Assembly: GCA_021151765.1 (NCBI GenBank)
Contig: JAGKWR010000002.1
Location: 1 to 64,000, forward strand
Direction of reading: 5' to 3'
From: Alphaproteobacteria bacterium
GTDB taxonomy: Bacteria > Pseudomonadota > Alphaproteobacteria > Rickettsiales > UBA1997
DNA length: 64,000 bases
Below are positions 44,029-55,497 of this stretch, piece after piece (position 1 is the first letter of the stretch; every line of letters begins with the position of its first letter). Both the position numbers and the translations under genes were made by a program. The notes beneath the pieces were generated by a model. The model had not been told where the DNA came from and made no database searches. It saw only the letters and a list, made by a program, of their open reading frames with translations.

Positions 44029-45336
44029 ATGATTCGATTAACCAAGAATAAAATAAAATTAGGAATGATCTTGGCTTTGTGCTGCATTAATAATGCTGCA
44101 TTTGGGCAAAATCTTAAACTATCTTGGCAAGAATGTGTCGATTTAGCTTTAAAAAATAACAATAGTTTAAAGTCGGCAATCGCTGCAGAACGCTCAACAG
44201 ATAATTTAAACAGCGCCTCCATTGCTGCTTTTTTGCCGCAAGCTTCGGCAACTTTATCATCCAACCGCGGTAATAACGGTAACTCAACCAACCCTTCACT
44301 GACAACAGTTCAAAGCAATGTAACTCAAGCCTACACCGGCACTTTGTCGGTCACGCAAAATTTATTTAATGGTTTTGCTGATGTCGGTAAATTTGATCAA
44401 ACTAAAGCCAATAATTTAGTTTCAAAAACCAACGTTCAAATCGCCAAAGCACAACTTAGCTACGATTTAAAATACGCTTACGAAAATTTATCTTACGCCA
44501 AACAAACTGTTGAGTTGCTCGATCACATCATCAAACGCCGCGAAGATAATTTACGCATCATCGAATTGCGTTACAAAAGTGGCATGGAAAATAAAGGTTC
44601 TTTGCTGCTTGCGCGCGCTTATCTTGATCAAGCTAACTATGATCGTTTGCAAGGTAGTAACTTAATTGAAACAGCTCGCGCCCAATTATGCCGCGCTATT
44701 GGCACTTCAGATTGCAAACTTTACGACATCAAAGATTCTGTTCCCACCAAACAACCAAACAATAAAATCGATTTAAAAACTATCGTTGAAGAAACGCCGC
44801 AACACAAGCAAGCCGTTGCTCAAGAACAAGCAGCCAAAGCTGGGATTTTGATCGCCCAATCCGCTTTTATGCCATCTTTAAATGTGAGCGCAACTCAAGG
44901 ACGTCGCGGCGCCAACTTCTTTCCCGATAATGGTTATTGGGCAGTTGGTATGAATTTAACTTTCCCGTTTTTTACTGGCGGTAAAGATTATTTCACCACG
45001 CGCAGCGCTTACGCTTCGACTACCGCAGCTCGTGAAAGTCGTGAAAATACCGATCAACAAATTTTGATAAATTTACGTCAAAATTATAATTCGTACGTTG
45101 AAGCTGTAACAAAATTGAAAGTTGATACCAGCTTTAAAGAAGCGGCTCAATTGCGTGCCGACATTGCCCGCAGCAAATATAATAACGGCTTGCTCACTTT
45201 TGAAAATTGGGACGTGATTGAAACTGATTTGATCAATCGTCAAAAATCTTATCTACAAAGTAAATTCAGTCGCGTCACAACTGAAGCAGCTTGGGAACAA
45301 GTTCAAGGCAAAGGAGTATTTGAAAATGCAAATTAA
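44029..45336 (+). CDS. TolC family outer-membrane channel
   Basis: 435 aa. Signal peptide 1-26 (AFG) precedes two OEP repeats with long coiled-coil helices: LSWQECVDLALKNNNSLKSA at the start, PFFTGGKDYFTTRSA, and YNNGLLTFENWDVIE near the end. No lipobox. Overlaps the MacA-like adaptor gene by 11 bases, forming a TolC-MacA-MacB operon. Confidence 0.9.
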   Translation: MIRLTKNKIKLGMILALCCINNAAFGQNLKLSWQECVDLALKNNNSLKSAIAAERSTDNLNSASIAAFLPQASATLSSNRGNNGNSTNPSLTTVQSNVTQAYTGTLSVTQNLFNGFADVGKFDQTKANNLVSKTNVQIAKAQLSYDLKYAYENLSYAKQTVELLDHIIKRREDNLRIIELRYKSGMENKGSLLLARAYLDQANYDRLQGSNLIETARAQLCRAIGTSDCKLYDIKDSVPTKQPNNKIDLKTIVEETPQHKQAVAQEQAAKAGILIAQSAFMPSLNVSATQGRRGANFFPDNGYWAVGMNLTFPFFTGGKDYFTTRSAYASTTAARESRENTDQQILINLRQNYNSYVEAVTKLKVDTSFKEAAQLRADIARSKYNNGLLTFENWDVIETDLINRQKSYLQSKFSRVTTEAAWEQVQGKGVFENAN

Positions 45337-46303
45337 AATTAATCAAAAATCAAAATCTAAAAAACTGCTGATTGCCGCTTGCGTTGTTGGCATTATCGGT
45401 GCTGCTGCTTATTGGTCGCTACAAAAAGATGATAAAAATAAAATCACTTACAGCGAAAGCATCGCCGAAGTTGGCACTTTACACGTCAAAATTTTAGCAA
45501 CCGGTACTGTGCAACCAGAAAATCGTTTGGAAATTAAACCACCAATCGCCGGACGTATCGAGCAAGTTTTAATCAAAGAAGGTGACGAAGTAAAAAAAGG
45601 CCAAATTTTAGCGTGGATGAGCTCAACTGAACGCGCCGCTTTGATTGATGCCGCTCGTTCTAAAGGCGCTGAAGAAATCAAAAAATGGGAAGATATTTAT
45701 CCGCCAACTCCAATTTTAGCGCCACTTTCCGGCACTATCGTTTTAAAAAATGTCGAACAAGGCGAAACTTTCACCAGCACTGATTCTTTAATGTCGATGT
45801 CTGATCGTTTAACAGTAAAAGCGCAAGTTGATGAAACTGACATCGCTTCCATCAAAGTTAAACAACAAGCGGAAATTGTTTTAGATGCTTACCCGGATCA
45901 AAAAATTGGCGCTGAAGTTGATAAAATCGCATTTGATGCCACCACAGTAAATAACGTAACCACTTACGTTGTTGACGTTTTGCCTAAAGAAATTCCGCAA
46001 TTTATGCGCAGCGGCATGACGGCGAACGTCACTTTCAAAGTAACTTCTAAAGAAAATGTTTTGTTAATTTCTTCCGACGCTTTGCGCACCAAAGAAGGTA
46101 AATCAACTGTTTTGGTACGCCAAAATGGTGAGGAAATCGAAAAAGAAGTTGTCACCGGTTTAACTAACGGCAAACAAATCGAAATTATTTCAGGGCTTAC
46201 TGTCGGCGAAATTGTGTTGTCGCCTCAAATTAAATTGGAAAAAAACTCTAAAGGCTCAAGCCCTTTTAATCCGATGGGCGGACGTAAAGTTGGCAAAAGA
46301 TAA
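45326..46303 (+). CDS. macA: MacA-like periplasmic adaptor
   Basis: 325 aa with ATG 45326, which is 9 bases after a good aaggag site; the in-frame TTG at 45320 is too close. Contains one N-terminal membrane helix, lipoyl half-motifs RIEQVLIKEGDEVKKGQILA and APLSGTIVLKNVEQGETF, and barrel domains. The coiled coil between the half-motifs is very short compared with typical MacA. Couples the MacB transporter to the TolC channel. Confidence 0.88.
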   Translation: MQIKINQKSKSKKLLIAACVVGIIGAAAYWSLQKDDKNKITYSESIAEVGTLHVKILATGTVQPENRLEIKPPIAGRIEQVLIKEGDEVKKGQILAWMSSTERAALIDAARSKGAEEIKKWEDIYPPTPILAPLSGTIVLKNVEQGETFTSTDSLMSMSDRLTVKAQVDETDIASIKVKQQAEIVLDAYPDQKIGAEVDKIAFDATTVNNVTTYVVDVLPKEIPQFMRSGMTANVTFKVTSKENVLLISSDALRTKEGKSTVLVRQNGEEIEKEVVTGLTNGKQIEIISGLTVGEIVLSPQIKLEKNSKGSSPFNPMGGRKVGKR

Positions 46304-46321
46304 CCGTCAAATAAACAAAAA

Positions 46322-48280
46322 ATGATTGAACTGCAAAACATAACCAAAGTTTACAAAATGGGCGACAACGTCGTTCACGCTTTGCAAAATGTCAGTTTGA
46401 AAATTGACGATGGCGATTTTGTCGCGATCATGGGCCCTTCTGGTTCTGGCAAATCTACCATGACCAATATTTTAGGATTACTTGATGTTCCAACATCTGG
46501 CTCTTACAAATTCAATAATCGCGAAGTTTCAAAATTATCGGAAGACGATTTAGCAGTTTTACGTCGCGAAGAAATCGGTTTTATTTTCCAACAATTTAAT
46601 TTGTTACCGCGACTCAGCGCTGCGGAAAACGTCGCCCTGCCCTTGCTTTACTCGCAACATAATATCGAACTAACTTTCGCTGAACAGTTACTACAAAAAG
46701 TCGGACTTGGCACCAGAATTGATCACAAACCCAGCGAACTTTCGGGCGGACAACAACAACGCGTTGCGATTGCACGATCTTTGATCAATCGTCCGAAAAT
46801 GATTTTAGCTGATGAACCAACCGGCAACTTGGATTCTCGCAGTGAAAAAGAAATCATGGAAATTTTAAAAGAACTCAACTCGCAAGGCATTACAGTTGTC
46901 ATAATCACTCACGAAGAAGCAATTGGCGAACAAGCTCACCGTTTAATCAAAATGCGCGACGGCACCATTCAATCTGATGAAAGAAAAGTGGCGCTGCAAA
47001 ATCGCATAACTTCAAAAAATTCGACTACGAAAATTGTCGAAAATTCCACTTCTATTATCTCAAAAGAAACTGCCGAATATTTCCGCCAAGGCTTTAAAAC
47101 ATTGGTTGCAAATAAGGTGCGCACTTGTCTTTCAATGCTGGGAATTTTAATTGGCGTTGCTGCGGTTGTGGCCACTTTAGCAATTGGTAATGGCGCGCAA
47201 AAAGCCATTGAAAAACAGTTGTCTTCTTTGGGTTCAAACCTTGTAGTTCTTCGTCCCGGAGCAATGAAGGTCGCCGGAGTTTCGCAAGAAGCTGGCGCAG
47301 TAACTCGTCTAACTTTTGAAGATGGCGAAGCAATTGCTGAAAAAATTGATAGCGTAAAAAGCGTTTCACCACTTGTAAGCGGTCAAAATCAAGTGACTTA
47401 CTTAAACAAAAATTGGAACAGCCGCATTGTCGGCGCAACTCCGATTTATGCGCAAACTCGTTCTGCCGAACCAATCGCCGGAAGATTTTTCAACAACGAA
47501 GAAACTTCTAAAAGATTACGCGTTGCTTTAATCGGAACGACGGTGATGCAAGAATTATTTGGCCAGTCAAATCCAATTGGCGAGATGATCAAAATTAACA
47601 AAGTTAGTTTTCAAGTTATCGGAATTTTGCCACAAAAAGGTTCTAATGGCTTTCAAGATCAAGATGATGTGATTGTGATTCCAATCACAACTGCGATGCA
47701 CCGTTTGCTTGGAAAAAATTATGTCGATTCCATTGAAATTGAAGCCAAATCACCGGAAGTAATTGATGAAATGCAAGACGAGATTTTGAATTTGATGTAC
47801 ACGCGCAAACGTGTCGCCATGTCTCAGCGCAAAGACGCTTTTCAAATTCGTAATATGGCTGATTTGAAAGCGACTCTTTCCGAAAATAATAAAACTATGT
47901 CGATCTTACTTTCCTCAATTGCAGCAATTTCTTTGCTGGTTGGCGGCATCGGCATTATGAATATCATGTTGGTTTCAGTTACTGAACGCACTAAAGAAAT
48001 TGGATTACGCAAAGCAATTGGCGCCAAACGCAGCAACATTTTAATGCAGTTCTTGGCTGAATCGATTGTTGTCAGTGTTGTTGGTGGATTGGCTGGAATA
48101 TTTTTAGGAATTTCTGGTGCAAAAATTTTATCACTAGCTGCTGGTTGGGAAACTGTAGTTTCAATAAGTTCAGTATTTTTAGCTTTTTCTTTTTCAGTTT
48201 TTATCGGACTGGTTTTTGGAATTTATCCGGCCAAAAAAGCTGCTACTCTTGCTCCGATCGAAGCTTTGCGTTACGAATAA
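46322..48280 (+). CDS. macB: MacB-type ABC exporter (fused ATPase-permease)
   Basis: 652 aa. The ATPase half (1-225) carries Walker [11 protein letters not shown]-loop FIFQQFNLL, signature [15 protein letters not shown] and Walker [12 protein letters not shown]. The permease half has helix 1 about 262-284, a large periplasmic domain, and three C-terminal helices including [20 protein letters not shown], in MacB/FtsX topology. Third gene of the TolC-MacA-MacB operon. Exports macrolides, peptides or virulence factors in relatives; substrate here unknown. Confidence 0.94.
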   Translation: MIELQNITKVYKMGDNVVHALQNVSLKIDDGDFVAIMGPSGSGKSTMTNILGLLDVPTSGSYKFNNREVSKLSEDDLAVLRREEIGFIFQQFNLLPRLSAAENVALPLLYSQHNIELTFAEQLLQKVGLGTRIDHKPSELSGGQQQRVAIARSLINRPKMILADEPTGNLDSRSEKEIMEILKELNSQGITVVIITHEEAIGEQAHRLIKMRDGTIQSDERKVALQNRITSKNSTTKIVENSTSIISKETAEYFRQGFKTLVANKVRTCLSMLGILIGVAAVVATLAIGNGAQKAIEKQLSSLGSNLVVLRPGAMKVAGVSQEAGAVTRLTFEDGEAIAEKIDSVKSVSPLVSGQNQVTYLNKNWNSRIVGATPIYAQTRSAEPIAGRFFNNEETSKRLRVALIGTTVMQELFGQSNPIGEMIKINKVSFQVIGILPQKGSNGFQDQDDVIVIPITTAMHRLLGKNYVDSIEIEAKSPEVIDEMQDEILNLMYTRKRVAMSQRKDAFQIRNMADLKATLSENNKTMSILLSSIAAISLLVGGIGIMNIMLVSVTERTKEIGLRKAIGAKRSNILMQFLAESIVVSVVGGLAGIFLGISGAKILSLAAGWETVVSISSVFLAFSFSVFIGLVFGIYPAKKAATLAPIEALRYE

Positions 48281-48284
48281 TTTT

Positions 48285-48998
48285 TTACAAATTACGAAAC
48301 TGACGATCAATTTCTCGCCAATCTGGCATAAATTTATCCATCAAATTGTAAAAATTTTTGTTATGTTTGCGCTCAAAAAGATGAACCATTTCATGAACAA
48401 TCACTGATTCTAAAAACTGTTGTGGCCTTTTTGCCAACTCAAGATTTAACCAGATAAATCGCGACTTGATGTTGCATGTTCCCCAACGTGTTTTCATTTT
48501 TTTGACACCAAAATCGCTTAACTTTATCGCCATTTTTTCTTCATATTTGGCAATTAACTGCGGAATTATTTTTTTGATTTCGCGACGATAAAAATCATCA
48601 ACCAATTTTTGTCTTTGTTTTAAATTGCTGATATTTTTGACATAAAGCTGCATCATATTCGACGTGATTTCCACACGATTTTTCGCACTATTTGGGATTA
48701 ATTCGAAAAGTAATTTTTGACCAAAAAAGTAATGTTCTTCTCCCGAAATAAATTTAGGCGCTATCAGCAGTTTTCCTTGCTCGCGCAGGCTTTGAATGTG
48801 GTTTTGATTTTTCTTAATCCACTCCAATTTTTGCAAAATAAACTGATTAATTACCGCTAAATTACAATAAAGCGGAGCTGAAACTTTGACCTGCGAATCG
48901 GGCATTGTAACTCGAATTGTGATGTTGCGAATGCGCTTTTGCGTAAGCTGTATTGTTATTCCGCTAACTACAATTTCACGTTTAACAATTTTCGACAT
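48285..48998 (-). CDS. YgjP/DUF45-type zinc metalloprotease
   Basis: 237 aa. The metal site HEMVHLFERKHNKNFY contains HExxH plus a downstream His. MKTRWGTCNIKSRFIWLNLEL is diagnostic of the YgjP/M48-like DUF45 family. No membrane segment or signal. Ends 4 bases from macB (convergent) and starts 1 base after the TetR stop, so co-transcribed with the regulator. Confidence 0.9.
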   Translation of the reverse strand: MSKIVKREIVVSGITIQLTQKRIRNITIRVTMPDSQVKVSAPLYCNLAVINQFILQKLEWIKKNQNHIQSLREQGKLLIAPKFISGEEHYFFGQKLLFELIPNSAKNRVEITSNMMQLYVKNISNLKQRQKLVDDFYRREIKKIIPQLIAKYEEKMAIKLSDFGVKKMKTRWGTCNIKSRFIWLNLELAKRPQQFLESVIVHEMVHLFERKHNKNFYNLMDKFMPDWREIDRQFRNL

Positions 48999-48999
48999 T

Positions 49000-49731
49000 T
49001 TACTTTCTAAAAGCCGAAAAAAATTGTTTGATTAACTGCGGTGCTTGTTGCTTTAACTTAAAAAGTTGTGGGTTGCGCAAATATTCCGTAACGATTCCCG
49101 ACATATAACAAGCCAAAGAAATCGCGGTAATTTGAGGATCTAAATCTTTTGCTAAATTTTTGTTTTTTTTGGCGCGCTCAAAATATTCGGCAAATCTTTC
49201 AATATTTTTCAATTTGTTAACGCGCTGCTTTTCTAAAATATCTTCCATCCCGCAAGAATAATCGCATTTACACAAAAATATTTTAAGAATTTTTTTGCGC
49301 ATTTCGTCATTGTCCAAATCAACCAGCAACTTGACACAAAGCTTTTCCAACTGGCATAAAGAATCATCACAATTCTTCTTCATATCTTCCAAAATTGATG
49401 ACGTCAAAGGCTTGTGCAACGCTTCGTGTAACTCAGCAAAAATTTCCTGTTTATTTTTGAAATGCCAATAAACCGCGCCACGCGTAACTTTTGCTTTGGC
49501 TGCAATTTGCTCTAGCGTTGATTTGCCGAATCCATTTTCGACAAACACTTCAATTGCCGATTGCAAAATGTCATTTTTAGTGGCGATCGGATCTTTAATT
49601 TTTTGGATTTTTTCCTTATTCGATAAAATAATTTTCGACGAATTTTTCTTCACTTTTTCTGGATTTAGAGCGTTTCCAGTAGAAGAACTTACCTTAATTT
49701 TTCCTTTAATTTTGTTTATAGCTTTTGTCAC
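49000..49731 (-). CDS. TetR/AcrR family repressor of the adjacent RND pump
   Basis: 243 aa. A basic N-terminal extension of about 50 residues precedes the TetR HTH (ILQSAIEVFVENGFGKSTLEQ, split as ILQSAIEVFVENGFG and KSTLEQIAAKAKVTRGAVYWHF). A C-terminal TtgR/AcrR-like ligand domain follows. Several cysteines (LCKCDYSCGM) sit in the ligand domain, unusual for the family. Divergent from acrA with an AcrR-like palindrome between. Confidence 0.9.
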   Translation of the reverse strand: MTKAINKIKGKIKVSSSTGNALNPEKVKKNSSKIILSNKEKIQKIKDPIATKNDILQSAIEVFVENGFGKSTLEQIAAKAKVTRGAVYWHFKNKQEIFAELHEALHKPLTSSILEDMKKNCDDSLCQLEKLCVKLLVDLDNDEMRKKILKIFLCKCDYSCGMEDILEKQRVNKLKNIERFAEYFERAKKNKNLAKDLDPQITAISLACYMSGIVTEYLRNPQLFKLKQQAPQLIKQFFSAFRK

Positions 49732-49773
49732 AAAAAAGTTTGTAAATTAAGTTAATTAAATGATTAAATGTTC

Positions 49774-49797
49774 AACATACATTCATGTATGCATGTT
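49774..49797. promoter_or_regulatory. AcrR-like operator
   Basis: 24-base imperfect palindrome, arms aacatacatt and tgcatgtt around catgta; 20 of 24 positions are symmetric. It closely follows the pattern of the E. coli AcrR site (TACATACATT half). Lies 43 bases from the TetR start and 28 from the adaptor start, so it can repress both directions. Confidence 0.72.
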
Positions 49798-49824
49798 CTT
49801 TGCATTCACTTCACAAAATAAAAT

Positions 49825-50964
49825 ATGAAAAGAAAACTAAAAAAATCTAAAGCAATATTATTTGTTTGCTTGGCCGCTGCAGCTTACGCCGGCTATTTCT
49901 ACGTTGTAAAACCAAAATACAATCAAGCCGTTACAAATAACGCAAGCGTCAATAATAACAAACCAGCAATTCCGGTTACAACTATTTCCGTTACTAAACA
50001 AAAAGTACAACTTTACGTTGATTTACCGGGACGCGTTAATGCCAAAAAAATCGCTCAAGTTCGTCCTCAAATTGATGGCGTAATTAAAGCTATTAAATTC
50101 ACCGAAGGTGCTTTGGTGAAGCAAGGTCAACCACTTTATCAAATTGATTCTGAAATTTATAACGCTGCTGTTAAAGGCAACGAAGCCAATGTTAAAGCAC
50201 TTACAGCCAAAAGAAATCGTTACAAAATTTTGCTTGAGCAAGATGCTGTCAGTAAACAAGAATTTGATGATATTGAAGCTAGCCTTGATCAAGCAAAATC
50301 AGAAGCTTCTAAAGCTAAGAAAAATCTCGATTACACCAAAGTTCTCGCCCCGATTTCTGGTTTTATCGGCAAAACAAATTACACGGAAGGCGCTTTAGTC
50401 ACCGCTAATCAAGCCGATGCCCTCACTACAATCGTGCAGCTTGATCCAATCTACGTTGATTTAGAACAACCAGCTCAAGAAGTGATCGCGGGCGGCAATC
50501 GCAAAGAAATTCCTGTCAGTTTGATTGCTGATGATCCGAGCAATCGTCTGATCGGTAAATTAAAATTCTCTGAAATGTTTGTTGATGAAAGCACAGATTC
50601 AATTCGTCTTCGCGCCGAATTTTCTAACAAAAACCAAAAATTATTACCGGGAATGTTTGTCAGCGCAAAACTTCATTTAGCACCTTTCGCAGCAGTTACT
50701 GTGCCGCAACGCGTTACAACTAGAACTCCTGACGGAAAATTAATGGTTTGGGTTGTACAAAGTGACAACACCGTCAAAGCTAAAATAATCAAAGCTGAAA
50801 AAATCTTTAATGATTCTTGGATTGTCCAAGAAGGCTTGGAAGAAGGTGAAGTTGTAGTTTACGAGGGAATTCAAAAAATTTCTGAAGGTGCGAAAGTAGT
50901 AGCAACTCCGGCCCAAACTGAAGAAACAAAACCGACAGAAAACAAATCAGAAGCAAAAAAATAA
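49825..50964 (+). CDS. acrA: AcrA-like RND periplasmic adaptor
   Basis: 379 aa. One N-terminal membrane helix (8-26) with no lipobox, lipoyl motifs [20 protein letters not shown] and [18 protein letters not shown] around a coiled-coil hairpin (100-150), and the [14 protein letters not shown] segment typical of AcrA/MexA. Acidic low-complexity tail rich in Glu, Thr and Lys. First gene of the TetR-controlled pump operon. Confidence 0.93.
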   Translation: MKRKLKKSKAILFVCLAAAAYAGYFYVVKPKYNQAVTNNASVNNNKPAIPVTTISVTKQKVQLYVDLPGRVNAKKIAQVRPQIDGVIKAIKFTEGALVKQGQPLYQIDSEIYNAAVKGNEANVKALTAKRNRYKILLEQDAVSKQEFDDIEASLDQAKSEASKAKKNLDYTKVLAPISGFIGKTNYTEGALVTANQADALTTIVQLDPIYVDLEQPAQEVIAGGNRKEIPVSLIADDPSNRLIGKLKFSEMFVDESTDSIRLRAEFSNKNQKLLPGMFVSAKLHLAPFAAVTVPQRVTTRTPDGKLMVWVVQSDNTVKAKIIKAEKIFNDSWIVQEGLEEGEVVVYEGIQKISEGAKVVATPAQTEETKPTENKSEAKK

Positions 50965-50965
50965 C

Positions 50966-53900
50966 ATGTCTAATTTTTTCATTGATCGTCCAATATTTTC
51001 TTGGGTTCTAGCAATAATAATAATGATGGCTGGAGCTTTGGCACTTTTAAAAATGCCAATCGAGCAATATCCAAACATTGCAGCGCCTGCGGTTACAATT
51101 TCAACATCACTGCCTGGTGCATCAGCACAAACCTTGGAAAATAGTGTTACCCAAGTAATTGAGCAAAGTTTAACAGGTATCGACAATGTGCGCTATTTCT
51201 CTTCTGCAAGCGACTCTGATGGTAACGTTACTATTACTTTAACTTTTGAGCCAAAAACTAATCCAGATATTGCTCAGGTTCAGGTACAAAATCGTTTACA
51301 ATCTGCAATGCCTTTATTGCCTCAAGAAGTTCAGCAACAAGGGGTTCGAGTTCGCAAATCTAACAATAACTTCTTGGTTGTCGTCAGCCTTTACTCTGAA
51401 GATGACTCATTAAATGAAGGTGAACTTGGGGATATTTTATTATCTGACATTAAAGATTCTATTTCGCGTATTAACGGTGTTGGAGACGTAACTACATTTG
51501 GTAACCCGCGTGCAATGCGTATTTGGCTTAATCCCCAAAAATTATATAATTATAAACTTACTACCTCTGAAGTAATAAGTGCCATAAAAGCACAAAACGC
51601 CGATGTTTCGGCTGGTCAACTTGGAGGATTACCTTCTGTAAAAGGACAACAATTAAACGCTACTATCACTTCTCAGTCAAAACTTAGAACGGTTGATGAG
51701 TTCAAAAAAATAATTGTTAAATCAAGTAAAACCGGAGCCTCAGTCCGTTTAAAAGATGTAGCAACAGTCGAACTTGGTCTTCTAAGTTATAGCACAGAAG
51801 CAAGATATAAAAAACATCCAGCTGCTGGTATGGCTGTAATTCTAGCTTCAGGTGCTAATGCTCTTAAAACTGCAGAAGCTGTTAAAAGTAAAATGACAGA
51901 AATGTCACAAAACTTACCAAAAGGTGTAAAAGTTATCTATCCTTATGACTCAACTCCTTTCATCAAATTGTCTATTGCTGGAGTTGTTGAAACATTACTT
52001 GAAGCCATATTTTTGGTATTTTTGGTAATGTTTTTATTTTTACAAAACTTCCGCGCTACTTTGATTCCAACTATTGCTGTACCAGTTGTATTACTCGGTA
52101 CATTAGGAATTTTATTCTCATTTGGTTATACAATTAATACTCTAACCATGTTTGCCATGGTTTTAGCTATTGGTTTGTTGGTTGATGATGCCATTGTTGT
52201 TGTTGAAAACGTTGAGCGTATCATGCATGAAGAAGGTTTATCGCCACAAGATGCAACCCGAAAATCAATGAAACAAATCACCGGAGCATTAATCGGTATC
52301 GCCATGGTATTGTCTGCTGTGTTTATTCCTATGGCATTTTTTGGTGGATCAGCTGGTGCAATTTATCGCCAATTCTCTATCACCATCGTTTCTTCAATGG
52401 GCCTTTCTGTTTTGGTGGCGCTTGTTTTATCTCCGTCTCTTTGCGCAACAATTCTTAAACCACAGACAAAACATACCAAAATATCAAACAATAAATTCAT
52501 CGACTACTTCAACAAGAAACTCGATTTATTACGTAATTTTTACAGCAATTCTTCAAACATAATTATCAAACGCAGTTCTAGATTTTTGATAATTTATGGA
52601 GTTTTGATCATTGGAATTGTTGGACTATTCCGTTTCTTACCAACATCATTTTTGCCTACTGAAGATCAGGGTATGATGTACTTAATGGTTAATACACCAA
52701 GTGGTTCAACGCTTGAACGCACTGCTGAAAGTTTACACAAAGTTGAAGATTATTTCTTAACCAATGAAAAGGATAATGTTGAGCATTTGTTTACTGTATC
52801 TGGTTTTAGTTTTGCTGGACGAGGACAAAATGCTGGTTTCGGATTTATTGGCTTAAAAGATTGGAGCCAAAGAGAAAAACCAGATCAAACTGTTATGGCG
52901 ATCTCTGGTCGCGCAATGGGAGCACTTTCTCAAATTAAAGATGCTTTTGTTTTCACTTTTTTTCCACCACCAATTCGTGAATTGGGCAACGCTTCTGGAT
53001 TTGACTTACAATTACTTGATCGCGGCGGTTTGGGCCACGAGGCTTTGATGGCAGCACGTAATCAACTATTGGGTATGGCTTCAAAAAATCCTTTATTGAT
53101 CGGTGTTCGCCCTAATGGTTTGAACGATATGGCTCAGTATAAATTGGATATTGATTACCAAAAAGCCACTGCTCTGGGAATTTCAATTTCTGACATAAAC
53201 TCCACCCTTCAAACTGCTTTAGGCTCAACTTATGTCAATGACTTCATCGACAAAGGAAGAGTTAAAAAGGTTTATTTACAAGGCGAAGCTGAGTCTCGTA
53301 TGAATCCAACCGATTTACAAAAATGGTATGTTAAAAACTCGGATGGAAAAATGGTTTCATTCTCAAGTTTTGCAACTTCTCGTTGGACATTCGGCTCTCC
53401 GAAATTAGAACGCTTCAACGGTATTTCTTCAGTTAACATCCAAGGTGGCCCTGTTCCTGGAGTCAGTTCTGGAACTGCAATGTTAGAGATGGAGAAAATG
53501 ATTAAGCAATTACCAGCAGGCATTGATTTTGCTTGGTCAGGACTTTCTTATGAAGAAAAAGCTTCTGGATCACAAACTCTAGCTCTTTATATCATTTCAT
53601 TGATCGTAGTTTTCTTGTCACTAGCAGCTTTGTACGAAAGTTGGTCTGTTCCATTTTCAGTAATTTTAGTTGTACCTTTCGGTATTTTCGGCGCTTTGCT
53701 CGCTTCAACAATTTTCCAAATGAGTAATGACGTTTACTTCCAAGTAGGTTTACTAACGACAATTGGCTTATCTGCGAAAAACGCGATTCTGATCGTCGAA
53801 TTTGCTAAAAGCTTGTATGACCAAGGTGAAGAAATGGTCTCCGCTACAATCCAAGCAATTAAGTTACGTTTCCGTCCAATTATCATGACTTCAATGGCTT

Positions 53901-54076
53901 TCATGCTTGGTATCACTCCTTTGGCGATTGCTCACGGAGCTGGTTCTGCAAGTCAAAGAGCGATCGGTATCGGCGTTATGGGCGGCATGATTGCGGCAAC
54001 ATTTTTAGCTACATTATTCGTTCCGCTATTCTTCGTTATCGTTCAAAAATTCGCTAAAAAATTAGCTAAATCATAA
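50966..54076 (+). CDS. acrB: AcrB-like RND multidrug pump
   Basis: 1036 aa. Starts [17 protein letters not shown], typical of AcrB/MexB. TM4 Asp pair is in [18 protein letters not shown]10 Lys in [26 protein letters not shown] follows TM7, and the G-loop region is [19 protein letters not shown]. Second base after the adaptor stop begins the ATG. Proton-driven export of amphiphilic compounds. It is more AcrB-like than the pump at 19038-22199. Confidence 0.95.
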   Translation: MSNFFIDRPIFSWVLAIIIMMAGALALLKMPIEQYPNIAAPAVTISTSLPGASAQTLENSVTQVIEQSLTGIDNVRYFSSASDSDGNVTITLTFEPKTNPDIAQVQVQNRLQSAMPLLPQEVQQQGVRVRKSNNNFLVVVSLYSEDDSLNEGELGDILLSDIKDSISRINGVGDVTTFGNPRAMRIWLNPQKLYNYKLTTSEVISAIKAQNADVSAGQLGGLPSVKGQQLNATITSQSKLRTVDEFKKIIVKSSKTGASVRLKDVATVELGLLSYSTEARYKKHPAAGMAVILASGANALKTAEAVKSKMTEMSQNLPKGVKVIYPYDSTPFIKLSIAGVVETLLEAIFLVFLVMFLFLQNFRATLIPTIAVPVVLLGTLGILFSFGYTINTLTMFAMVLAIGLLVDDAIVVVENVERIMHEEGLSPQDATRKSMKQITGALIGIAMVLSAVFIPMAFFGGSAGAIYRQFSITIVSSMGLSVLVALVLSPSLCATILKPQTKHTKISNNKFIDYFNKKLDLLRNFYSNSSNIIIKRSSRFLIIYGVLIIGIVGLFRFLPTSFLPTEDQGMMYLMVNTPSGSTLERTAESLHKVEDYFLTNEKDNVEHLFTVSGFSFAGRGQNAGFGFIGLKDWSQREKPDQTVMAISGRAMGALSQIKDAFVFTFFPPPIRELGNASGFDLQLLDRGGLGHEALMAARNQLLGMASKNPLLIGVRPNGLNDMAQYKLDIDYQKATALGISISDINSTLQTALGSTYVNDFIDKGRVKKVYLQGEAESRMNPTDLQKWYVKNSDGKMVSFSSFATSRWTFGSPKLERFNGISSVNIQGGPVPGVSSGTAMLEMEKMIKQLPAGIDFAWSGLSYEEKASGSQTLALYIISLIVVFLSLAALYESWSVPFSVILVVPFGIFGALLASTIFQMSNDVYFQVGLLTTIGLSAKNAILIVEFAKSLYDQGEEMVSATIQAIKLRFRPIIMTSMAFMLGITPLAIAHGAGSASQRAIGIGVMGGMIAATFLATLFVPLFFVIVQKFAKKLAKS

Positions 54077-54081
54077 GCCCA

Positions 54082-55497
54082 ATGAAAAAAATCGAAAAAT
54101 CTCGCAATTTACTGTTAACAACAACTGCACTTTCTGCTCTTGTTTTAGGCTCTTGCACCATGGCGCCAAAATATGAAACGCCAAAAGCGCCAGTTCCTTT
54201 TGAAGCTGCACAAAACGCTAATAAGAAAAAAATCGCTTTAGTTTCATGGCAGGAATATTTCCAATCTCCTGATTTACAACGCGTTATTCAACTTGCTTTG
54301 GATCACAATCGCGATTTGAAAACAGCAGCTTTAAACATTGAAGTCGCTGAAGGAACTTACGGCGTTTCACGCTCAAATTTATTGCCTACAATTACCGGCA
54401 CTGCTGCGGAAACACGTCAAGGCGTTCCTAGCGGATTTGCCAGCTTCACTCCAAAAAGACAATATCGTGCTAACGTTGGATTCACCTCTTACGAAGTTGA
54501 TTTGTTTGGCAGATTACGCAGCTTGAAACAATCAGCTTGGCAAGATTATTTGTCGACGCAAACAGCTGCTGAAATCACCAAAATCAGTGTGATTGCGCAA
54601 ACTGCTAATGCTTACACTCAATATTTGCTTGATCGTCAACTTTTAGAAAACTCACAAAAAACTGTACAAGCGCAACAAAAACGTTACGACTTTGTCAAAA
54701 CTCGTTACGAAAATGGCATCGATTCGCAAGCAACTTTGCTCAATAGCGAAGCATTGTTGGAAACTGCCAAAACCAATGTCGAAACTTACAAAAAATTACT
54801 CGCCCAGGACAAAACAGCTTTAATGGCTTTAACTGGCGTGTTTTATGAAAGCTCAGTTCCGCAAGATAGTACAATTAACGACATTAAAATTAATGAAGAT
54901 CTTCTTGATTTTGTGCCGTCCTCAAACTTGCTTTTGCGTCCCGACATTAAACAAGCTGAACATAATTTAAAAAGTGCGAATGCTAATATTGGTGCTGCTC
55001 GCGCTGCATTTTTCCCGAGCATCACTTTAACTGGAACTTATGGTTATGGTTCAAGAAATCTTGATAGTTTATGGGATAATCGCAGCTGGACTTTCACACC
55101 GCAAATCAACCTGCCTTTATTCTCCGGTGGCCGCAATATTGCCAATCTTGATATTGCTAACGCGCGTAAAAACTTACAAATTGTCGCTTACGAAAAAGCT
55201 ATTCAAACCGCATTCAAAGAGGCAGCAGACGCTTTAACCGAAAGAAAATCAGTCGTTAATCAAGTTGATTCTTATAACAAAATTTTAGCTGCACGCCAAA
55301 AATCGTTAAATATTTCTGATGCTCAACATCAAGCTGGCAGCATCAGCGGACTTGATATTGTTGATAGCGAAATTTCTTTTTATGCAGCGCAACAAAGCCA
55401 ATTGGCCGCAAAAAAAGATTTGATCGTGAACCTGATCACACTTTACAAAGTGATGGGCGGCGGCTCGGAAGTTGCTGAACAAAGTAGCAAAAAATAA
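54082..55497 (+). CDS. RND outer-membrane channel lipoprotein (NodT/OprM family)
   Basis: 471 aa. The signal peptide ends at lipobox LGSC (C25), then MAPKYETP. The OEP repeats contain LLLRPDIKQAEHNLKSANANIGAARAA in two pieces (LLLRPDIKQAEHNL and ANIGAARAAFFPS) and LITLYKVMGGG at the C-terminus. Third gene of the acrAB operon, 5 bases after the pump. Confidence 0.93.
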   Translation: MKKIEKSRNLLLTTTALSALVLGSCTMAPKYETPKAPVPFEAAQNANKKKIALVSWQEYFQSPDLQRVIQLALDHNRDLKTAALNIEVAEGTYGVSRSNLLPTITGTAAETRQGVPSGFASFTPKRQYRANVGFTSYEVDLFGRLRSLKQSAWQDYLSTQTAAEITKISVIAQTANAYTQYLLDRQLLENSQKTVQAQQKRYDFVKTRYENGIDSQATLLNSEALLETAKTNVETYKKLLAQDKTALMALTGVFYESSVPQDSTINDIKINEDLLDFVPSSNLLLRPDIKQAEHNLKSANANIGAARAAFFPSITLTGTYGYGSRNLDSLWDNRSWTFTPQINLPLFSGGRNIANLDIANARKNLQIVAYEKAIQTAFKEAADALTERKSVVNQVDSYNKILAARQKSLNISDAQHQAGSISGLDIVDSEISFYAAQQSQLAAKKDLIVNLITLYKVMGGGSEVAEQSSKK

